A stretch of DNA of 8,104 nucleotides. Source: an uncultured Eubacterium sp. GTDB taxonomy: Bacteria; Bacillota; Clostridia; Oscillospirales; Acutalibacteraceae. The translations under genes were made by a program, and so were the position numbers. Below the pieces are notes generated by a model. That model worked only from the letters and a program-made list of their open reading frames with translations, did not search any database and was not told the DNA's origin. Of the stretch, positions 1 through 5,314 are shown piece by piece. The stretch is from NCBI GenBank assembly GCA_910577215.1, contig CAJTMQ010000065.1, positions 1 through 8,104 on the forward strand. The letters are read 5' to 3'. Numbering within the stretch: the stretch's first letter is position 1; every line of letters starts with the position of its first letter.

Positions 1-5
1 GTGCA

Positions 6-28
6 AACCACCAGTTCAACTGGTGGTT
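6..28. repeat. Perfect 11-bp palindrome (hairpin), possible IS200/IS605-type element end
   Basis: The arms at 6-16 and 18-28 are exact reverse complements (AACCACCAGTT and AACTGGTGGTT) around a single C, so single-stranded DNA or RNA would form a GC-rich hairpin in very AT-rich surroundings. No T-run follows, so it is a poor intrinsic terminator. Short GC-rich imperfect or perfect hairpins of this kind mark the ends of IS200/IS605/IS1341 (TnpA/TnpB) elements. Its position at the window edge would fit the end of an element lying to the left. No transposase is visible here, so the assignment is an inference from shape only. Confidence 0.45.
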
Positions 29-283
29 ATGATTACATATTTAAATTTTACGAGTCAAAATTTTTCTTTGCGTAGAACTACTTATTCTAAACACATAAAA
101 ATATATGTTAATTCTATCATATGACTAATCATTTGTCAAGTTTCGACAGCTTTTAATAAATAAAAAATGTCGATTTTTCAAAAATATATACTTAAATGTA
201 TATGAAAAAGTCTCAAAAATGCAAGGTTTATAATTTATAGTGGTCAAATTATGGTCGAAAAATAAAGAAAGGATTTTTAAGTT
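29..283 (+). promoter_or_regulatory. Noncoding leader of the integrase gene with small inverted repeats and a candidate promoter
   Basis: I see no gene in this very AT-rich stretch. It holds TCGACA at 143-148 paired with TGTCGA at 168-173, with four further T-A pairs inside, and ATATAC at 186-191 paired with GTATAT at 198-203. A perfect TATAAT lies at 229-234, but no good -35 box sits 16-18 bp upstream. The AAAGAAAGGA at 264-273, 10 nt before the ATG at 284, is the integrase ribosome binding site. In integrated elements the space just upstream of a left-end integrase usually holds the attachment site and integrase arm sites. The palindromes could be such sites or operators, but no att core can be named without the other end. 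Confidence 0.35.
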
Positions 284-1279
284 ATGCCAAAAAAAGGAGA
301 AAATATCCGTAAAAGAGCGGACGGACGCTGGGAGGGACGCTATAAGGTCGATACACTCACCGATGCAAAAACAAAATATCATTCTGTGTACGGAAAAACT
401 TATAAAGAGGTCAAAGACAAAATTAGGTTGATCACATCTCAACCTGCATTATTAAATGAAAAAAAGCAGCAACAGCCAATTTTAATAAAAGAGATAATAA
501 CGCAGTGGTTGAATTCAAGCAAATCAATTCACAAAGGAGCTACGGAAGTAAGGTACGAATATCTTATTGAAAAGCATATTATACCCGAACTAGGCGATGT
601 TCCTTTATCTTCCGTCACTTCATCAATGTTGACAAGCTTTATGAACAGAAAACTTGAACAGGGCAGTCTAAACGGAAAAGAAGCGCTATCACCGGCGTAT
701 GTCCGTTCGATTATGTCAGTTACGTTATCAATTTTGCAGTTCGCAGTTAACGAGGGATTGTGTCAACCATTGAATATCAATTTACAAAAGCCAAGCATTG
801 ATAAAAGAGAGCTTGAGGTATTAAGTGTTTTTGACCAAAACAGGCTTGAATCGGCTTTGCTTAATAATATCAATGAAACAAAGCTTGGCATTTTAATTTC
901 ACTCAATACGGGATTAAGAATAGGAGAAGTTTGTGCACTTTCGTGGAACGATATAGACTTTGAAAATCAAATATTTCATATTCGTTCTACTGTTGCCCGT
1001 GTAAAATCAGATGATGAGCGAAACGGCACAACAAAATTGATTATTGATAAGCCAAAAACAAAGTCATCTTTAAGGGATATTCCGATTCCGTCAAAATTGA
1101 TTCCGATATTGGTTTTTATGAAGCAAAGAGCAACCGGAATTTATGTAGTTTCAAATAACAATTGTTTCATAAGTCCACGCACTTATGAATACCGATATCA
1201 TAAAATTTTAGATGACTGTAATATCCCATCGGTAAATTATCACTCACGCAAGCATTGCCATATTTGCGAAAAGAGTTAG
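284..1279 (+). pseudogene. int: Tyrosine-type site-specific integrase, 3' truncated
   Basis: Tyrosine recombinase of the Tn916/phage integrase type, which would integrate and excise a mobile element. The N-terminal arm-binding domain is visible at residues 8-48 (NIRKRADGRWEGRY), followed by a SAM-like core-binding domain at about 66-165 (ITQWLNSSK, YEYLIEKHIIPELGD). The catalytic domain opens with the box-I arginine in TGLRIGE (Arg212) and continues through the beta-hairpin lysine region (KTKSSLRDIPI, about 258-267) to the first box-II histidine, His319 in NYHS. Family members continue as HxLRHTFAT and end about 50-60 residues later with the nucleophilic tyrosine. Here the frame becomes RKHCHICEKS and stops, so the box-II Arg, the second His/Trp and the Tyr are absent. 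DNA after about 1262 clearly encodes another protein (HTH) in another frame, so this is a junction and not a point frameshift. The protein cannot be catalytically active. The start ATG has a ribosome binding site at 264-273. Confidence 0.9.
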
Positions 1280-1524
1280 GCGTATCACAAACGGTTCTTG
1301 CTCGAAAAGTCGGAATGAGCCGCCAAATGATATCATTGATTGAAAGAAAAGAACAGCCAATGACCTGGACACAGTTTTTGGCAATTGTGTTTTTCTTCAA
1401 ATCAAATAATGACTTTGAAAAAGGAGCAAAGGCTGTAGCGAAAAAACATGTAAATATAGTCGAACAGGTTTTACTGCTTGAGTCAGATATGAATTTATAT
1501 GAAAAAGAAAGGATTAAAAAATGA
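1255..1524 (+). CDS. XRE/Cro-type helix-turn-helix regulator, probably missing its 5' end
   Basis: Small DNA-binding regulator of the XRE family. The HTH fills residues 4-34, with LRKELGVSQ, LARKVGMSR and ISLIERKE giving the typical helix 2-turn-helix 3 order. The C-terminal 55 residues are basic and helical and not a recognised domain. The only available start is TTG at 1255, with no Shine-Dalgarno sequence before it, inside the tail of the broken integrase frame (25-bp overlap). No ATG or GTG exists upstream before the in-frame TAA at 1219. Family members usually begin several residues earlier (for example M-x-NLRKLRKE), so the native start was probably lost at the junction. Any translation would depend on coupling to integrase translation. 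The 3' end is intact and overlaps the next gene by ATGA, a normal operon link suggesting it came together with the essC fragment. DNA target unknown. Confidence 0.75.
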   Translation: MPYLRKELGVSQTVLARKVGMSRQMISLIERKEQPMTWTQFLAIVFFFKSNNDFEKGAKAVAKKHVNIVEQVLLLESDMNLYEKERIKK

Positions 1525-2924
1525 TCGTTAATCTTATTAAATCAAGGCAAATGTTTAGTTTAACATTACCTAATAAAATAAAAGGTCAATATTGGCTTAC
1601 AGATACTGATTCAATTGGTAATCCTCGTGAATTAATAAGTATCGAAGCAGTAGATGGAACTTGGGTTTTAAAAAGTAATAAAAAAGTTTCCGTGCTCAAT
1701 TCAAAAAATGAACCGGTTAATAATACAGTATTACAGCCACAAAGCTTTTTTAATCTAAAAATAGCTGGTGATTATGATAGAGTTATGTTGTTTGCAGAAA
1801 GTATTGATGATTCTCGTCATACCTTCAGAAAAGTATTTGCAAGAAAAAGCGATAGTTTTAATATAGGGCGAACAAATGATAATAATTTTTGCTATGAAAA
1901 CAAATTTGTTTCAAGTAAACACGCAAGAATAATATTTGATGGAAAGAATTGGGCGATTTCAGATTTAGGTAGCACTAATGGTACCTATGTAAATGGTTAT
2001 AGAGTTGAATCCCGCAATTTATTCCCTGGTGATTTCATTTATATAATGGGTCTGAAAATCATTGTTGGTTGTAATTTTTTAGCAATAAATAATCCTGATA
2101 ATTTATTGAAAATTAATTCGTCAAGTCTTTCAGAATATAAACCCCAGACTATTAAAGATAATATTGAATTTTCAGAAATGCCTGAAAAAAATTACTTCTT
2201 TCGTTCTCCTCGTTTTCACAGGGAGGTTGAACATGCGGAAATAAAGATTGATCCACCGCCTCAATTGCAGAAGATGGACACGGTTCCGCTTGCTTTAATG
2301 TTAGGACCATCAATCACAATGGGAATGACATCTTTGAGTACAGGATTGTTAACTTTAAATAATGTGTTGGCTAACGGCGGAGAAATTACGCAAGCATTGC
2401 CTACTCTTATGATGTCTGTAAGTATGCTGCTTGGCACAGTATTATGGCCGATCCTGACAAAAAAGTATGAGAAAAAGACGAAATTGCAAAATGAAAAAAA
2501 ACGGCAGGAAAAATATTTAGCATATTTAGATAGTATTCGTGATGAAATAAAGCGCAAATCAAAAGAACAAAGCGATGTCTTGAATGAAAATTTTATAACT
2601 TTAGACGAGTGTGCGGATCGTATTGCTCAGGAGAAACCAAATCTTTGGGAAAGAGCAATTGGGCATTCAGACTTTTTAAAACTAAGACTGGGTGTTGGAA
2701 ATTTGCCGCTTGATGCAGATATTAAGTTCCCCGAAAAGAAATTCACTATGGATGATGATAACTTGCAGGATGCGATGTTTTCTTTGGGAGCTGAGCCTAA
2801 AGAACTTGTTAATGTTCCAATAAGTGTTTCCTTAGTGGATAATATGACGGTTGGAGTGTATGGAGACTATGTTCAAACCATTAAAAATCTCTTGAAACAG
2901 TTGTTGAAAGCGTACAGGATTTAG
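1521..2924 (+). CDS. essC: EssC-like type VII secretion protein, N-terminal FHA/membrane fragment lacking all ATPase domains
   Basis: N-terminal 467 residues of an EssC-type protein, the membrane ATPase that energises WXG100/LXG export in Firmicutes T7SSb. A beta-rich, FHA-like first domain (about 1-95) precedes a classical FHA domain at about 110-190. That domain has the phosphothreonine-binding signature: GRT (Arg117), SSKH (131-134) and STNGT (151-155). Next come the EssC linker (FFRSPRFHRE), two hydrophobic helices at about 254-280 and 290-312, and a charged coiled segment at 313-350. The conserved stalk follows (LWERAIGHSDFLKLRLGVG, then VPISVSLVDNMTVGVYGD at 432-449). Full-length EssC runs to about 1,400-1,500 residues with three FtsK/SpoIIIE ATPase domains. 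Here the frame stops right after the pre-ATPase strand, at the junction with the sigma gene, so no Walker motifs remain. Start ATG 1521 has GAAAGGA at 1507-1513. It cannot drive secretion; it might still bind phosphopeptides at the membrane. No WXG100, EsaA, EssB or EsaB gene is nearby. Confidence 0.85.
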   Translation: MIVNLIKSRQMFSLTLPNKIKGQYWLTDTDSIGNPRELISIEAVDGTWVLKSNKKVSVLNSKNEPVNNTVLQPQSFFNLKIAGDYDRVMLFAESIDDSRHTFRKVFARKSDSFNIGRTNDNNFCYENKFVSSKHARIIFDGKNWAISDLGSTNGTYVNGYRVESRNLFPGDFIYIMGLKIIVGCNFLAINNPDNLLKINSSSLSEYKPQTIKDNIEFSEMPEKNYFFRSPRFHREVEHAEIKIDPPPQLQKMDTVPLALMLGPSITMGMTSLSTGLLTLNNVLANGGEITQALPTLMMSVSMLLGTVLWPILTKKYEKKTKLQNEKKRQEKYLAYLDSIRDEIKRKSKEQSDVLNENFITLDECADRIAQEKPNLWERAIGHSDFLKLRLGVGNLPLDADIKFPEKKFTMDDDNLQDAMFSLGAEPKELVNVPISVSLVDNMTVGVYGDYVQTIKNLLKQLLKAYRI

Positions 2925-3673
2925 TGTTTAATCTTTCACTGAGAATGCTCGGAACTTTTCCTGATGCTGAGGATGCAGCACAGGATATTATGATGAAAAT
3001 TATTACGCATTTATCATCTTTTAAAAAGGAAAGTGCATTCTCTACGTGGGTGTTTACAATAGCATCAAATTATCTTAAGGACTATAAAAAGCATATGTTT
3101 GCACAGTTTCCGTTAAGCTTTGAATATTACAGTGATGACATTGAAAACGGGAATATCAGGGATGTTCCTGATTTAACACAGAATGTTGAAAAATCAATTC
3201 TTGCCGAGGAACTTAAATATTCCTGCACCAATGTTATGCTTCAGTGCCTTGATACTGAAAGCAGATGCATTTTTGTACTTGGAACAATGTTTAAACTGGA
3301 CAGCCGTATAGCAGGTGATATTCTGGGAATAACCCCCGAGGCTTATCGCCAGCGTCTTTCAAGAATACGCAGAAAAATGGCTGATTTTCTTAATGATTAT
3401 TGCGGCGAATATGGTTGCGGAAAATGCAATTGCAGGGAAAGAGTCAATTACGCTATTCAAAACCACAGAATTAATCCTTCAAAGCTGGATTTTAACAATG
3501 CAGCTGAAATATCAGCTCAGACGATAATCAATTTTAAGAATGCTATGGAGGATATTGATGGCATGGCAGGTCAGTTTTCTTTCTGCAAATTATATGAGTC
3601 ACCTGAAACATTAAAAGCATCTATAGAGGATTTTTTGGATTCAGCGTCATTTTCTATAGTGAAAAATTCCTGA
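2924..3673 (+). CDS. ECF-type RNA polymerase sigma factor with Cys-rich C-terminal extension, 5' truncated
   Basis: Sigma-70 family protein of the small ECF type. Region 2 is visible at residues 2-56 (LRMLGTFPDAEDAAQDIMMKI, then FSTWVFTIASNYLKDYKK). Region 4 lies at about 100-158 with an HTH (FKLDSRIAGDILGITPEAYRQRLSRIRRKM). A C-terminal extension of about 90 residues starts with four cysteines (160, 165, 168, 170), as in some clostridial sigma factors of unknown cue. The frame is open upstream to TAA 2882 and reads SLETVVESVQDLVFNLSLRML, which matches the normal start of region 2. Family members carry about 20 further residues, so the native N-terminus is gone. The only start is GTG 2924, which overlaps the EssC stop as TAGTG and would work only by termination-reinitiation. 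The gene lacks its own visible promoter and may be inactive. The DUF2461 gene follows after 12 nt. Its regulon is unknown. Confidence 0.8.
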   Translation: MFNLSLRMLGTFPDAEDAAQDIMMKIITHLSSFKKESAFSTWVFTIASNYLKDYKKHMFAQFPLSFEYYSDDIENGNIRDVPDLTQNVEKSILAEELKYSCTNVMLQCLDTESRCIFVLGTMFKLDSRIAGDILGITPEAYRQRLSRIRRKMADFLNDYCGEYGCGKCNCRERVNYAIQNHRINPSKLDFNNAAEISAQTIINFKNAMEDIDGMAGQFSFCKLYESPETLKASIEDFLDSASFSIVKNS

Positions 3674-3685
3674 GAGGTATTTGAT

Positions 3686-4363
3686 ATGGATTTGATTTTA
3701 AAATATTTGAAAGATTTAAGCAAAAACAATAACCGTGAATGGTATCATTCACACAAGTCAGAATATAAGTCTGCAAATTCTCAGTTTGAGGATTTACTGC
3801 AGGAACTGATTTTTAGAATAGGCGAGTCAGACAGCAGCATTTTACACAATGTACCTAAAGAGTTAACCTTTAAGCTGGTAAGAGATACACGGTTCAGTCA
3901 TGATAAATCGCCGTATAATCCTGCTTTCAGGGCGCATATTTCATCTAAGGGTAAGCTTCCGATACCTGTTGGCTATTACATTATGATAAAACCTGATAAT
4001 CAGTCCTTTTTAGGCGGAGGACTTTTTGCTGATATGTTTAAGGATGCAACGAGGATGATAAGAGATTATATTTCCGAAAATCCGGATGAATGGAGCCGTA
4101 TTATTAATTCGGATGCGTTTAAGGAATGTTTTACTGTTGAAGGAACCTCGCTGAAAAATGTTCCTAAAGGCTATGATGCTGAGCATCCGCAGGCGGAATT
4201 TCTGAAATTCAAAAGCTGGTATGTTGAATATCCGATAAGTGATGAAATTCTGCTCAGCAGTGAATTTGTGGACATTGCAGTTGATAAATTTGTAAAAATG
4301 AAGTCTTTTAACGATTATCTTAATAAAGCACTGGCAGACTTTAAGATGCCTGTAAGATTGTAA
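3686..4363 (+). CDS. DUF2461 family protein (TIGR02453)
   Basis: A 225-residue soluble protein of the DUF2461 family, widespread in bacteria and of unknown function. Family hallmarks are NNNREWYHSHKSEY at 14-27, the RDTRFSHDKSPYNPAFRAHIS core at 66-86, and GYYIMIKP followed by a GGGLF turn at 97-114. Its length is normal, about 220 residues, and I see no signal peptide or membrane helix. Ribosome binding site GAGAGG at 3672-3677 overlaps the stop of the sigma gene and lies 8 nt before the ATG, so the two genes form a transcriptional unit ending at the terminator at 4365-4406. If the sigma gene lost its promoter with its 5' end, this gene would depend on read-through from the element remnant or on an internal promoter that I could not identify. 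The gene itself appears intact. Confidence 0.9.
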   Translation: MDLILKYLKDLSKNNNREWYHSHKSEYKSANSQFEDLLQELIFRIGESDSSILHNVPKELTFKLVRDTRFSHDKSPYNPAFRAHISSKGKLPIPVGYYIMIKPDNQSFLGGGLFADMFKDATRMIRDYISENPDEWSRIINSDAFKECFTVEGTSLKNVPKGYDAEHPQAEFLKFKSWYVEYPISDEILLSSEFVDIAVDKFVKMKSFNDYLNKALADFKMPVRL

Positions 4364-4364
4364 C

Positions 4365-4406
4365 AAAACACCCCATTTATCCACTCTGAGATAAATGGGG
4401 TGTTTT
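4365..4406. terminator. Bidirectional intrinsic terminator between convergent genes
   Basis: A perfect 17-bp stem, 4365-4381 paired with 4390-4406, closes an 8-nt loop. The stem begins with AAAA and ends with TTTT, so each strand shows a GC-rich hairpin finishing in a U-run. It starts one base after the DUF2461 stop and lies 11 bp from the stop of the minus-strand HAD gene, serving both convergent units. Confidence 0.93.
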
Positions 4407-4417
4407 ATATAAAAGGT

Positions 4418-5067
4418 CTATATATTTTTAATAATGTTCAGTATATCATCAGTGTTTTTTGCAATGTGTGTAGCACCTGCGGCTCTAAGCTCCTGCAGAC
4501 TGCCATATCCGTAAAGCACACCTATTGAATCAATGCCGATGTCGTTTGCACCGATAATATCGTGCTCTCTGTCACCTATCATTACAACATCCGAAAGGTC
4601 TGTTATATTACAGGAGGACAGTGCATATGAGATTACCTCGGCTTTTTTGCAGCGTGTATTATCAAGCTTTGATCCTGCCGCAAAATCAAAATATTTCATT
4701 AAATCAAAATGTTCAAGAATTCTGTTTGTAAACGGTTCTGGCTTGGAGGTTGCAACAATCAGTTTTTTATCAAGACTTTTAAGATGGTCAAGCAGTTCTG
4801 TAATTCCGTTGTATACAGCATTTTCAAGCAGTCCCTTTGTGCTGAAATATTCTCTGTAAAAGGTAACTGCTTCCGCGGCACTTTCATCTGTAAAATCAAA
4901 GTAATTCTTGAATGAATCAACAAGCGGAGGTCCGAGAAATTTTTTCAGTTTTGGATTGCCGGCGGCATCAATTCCGATTTATTTACGGCATATATAACAG
5001 AGTTTATAATTCCCGGTGAGGAATCTGTTAATGTGCCGTTCAGATCAAATAAAATTGTGCTGTACAT
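4418..5067 (-). pseudogene. HAD-superfamily phosphatase (Gph/5'-nucleotidase-like), frameshifted and with DxD changed to DxN
   Basis: Minus-strand HAD hydrolase of the HAD-IA type, similar to phosphoglycolate phosphatase and PA0065-like 5'-nucleotidases. It would hydrolyse a small phosphate ester in the cytosol. Start ATG (5067-5065) has an ideal AGGAGGT at 5080-5074, 6 nt upstream. It reads MYSTILFDLNGTLTDSS: the nucleophile Asp8 is present, but the acid/base Asp is Asn10 (codon AAC). After AVNK (about 4982) the frame would run SELMPPAIQN and stop. One base earlier in phase the family sequence resumes (GIDAAGN, FLGPPLVDSF, YREYF, VATSKPEPF, VMIGDREHD, GVLYGYGS) without a stop to TAG 4418. 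A single-base deletion near 4977-4981 therefore splits a normal 216-residue gene. The downstream part contains no start before ATG 4699, so the product would lack the active-site Asp. Two independent lesions favour a real pseudogene over a sequencing error. Confidence 0.85.
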
Positions 5068-5093
5068 ATTTATACCTCCTGTTGTTTTTATAG

Positions 5094-5122
5094 ATTATAG
5101 TATATGGATGCAGTGATTTCAA
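5094..5122 (-). promoter_or_regulatory. Sigma-A-type promoter of the HAD gene
   Basis: Read on the minus strand, TTGAAA (5122-5117), a 17-bp spacer and a perfect TATAAT (5099-5094) lie just upstream of the AGGAGGT ribosome binding site at 5080-5074. Transcription would start near 5087, giving a leader of about 20 nt. The promoter appears intact although the gene it drives is damaged, suggesting recent decay. Confidence 0.75.
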
Positions 5123-5228
5123 GAAAAGAATTCATATTTTTTGTTTTGCATCAGTATAATTTAAGTATGTGTTTATGTGAAAAATCACTAAATAATTTCT
5201 TGTTTTTTATTAAATAGAGAGAAAACTG

Positions 5229-5287
5229 TTGACAAATTGTTAATGTTCAACATAAAATTTGACAAGTAATAAAAAGTATTATACAAT
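5229..5287 (+). promoter_or_regulatory. Promoter region of the EF-G-like gene, with two TTGACA boxes 30 bp apart
   Basis: The best promoter is TTGACA at 5259-5264, a 17-bp spacer, and TACAAT at 5282-5287, with a start near 5294 and a leader of about 20 nt. A second TTGACA at 5229-5234 is followed 16-17 bp later by the weaker CATAAAA (5251-5257), so a tandem upstream promoter is possible. TGTTGA (5227-5232) and TCAACA (5247-5252) form a 6-bp inverted repeat over that upstream promoter, which could be an operator; this is weak evidence. Confidence 0.75.
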
Positions 5288-5314
5288 ATACACAAATAAT
5301 TTTATAACAAGAGG

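Noticed and set aside
240..431. 63-residue plus-strand frame overlapping the integrase start
   Set aside because: It lies in another frame over the recognisable integrase N-terminus and has no domain or ribosome binding site; it is a shadow.
125..442. 105-residue minus-strand frame across the leader and integrase start
   Set aside because: It is rich in Phe, Ile and Ser as expected for antisense of AT-rich coding DNA, with no family resemblance; no matching promoter or ribosome binding site was seen.
1259..1300. Integrase continuing after a frameshift (a frame reads IFAKRV, resembling TFATRV)
   Set aside because: The same bases encode a far better XRE match (LRKELGVSQTVLARKVG) in another frame that stays open to 1524, and no integrase C-terminus follows.
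4533..4915. Plus-strand frames of 108 and 68 residues opposite the HAD gene
   Set aside because: They are antisense to clear HAD motifs on the minus strand and resemble no family.
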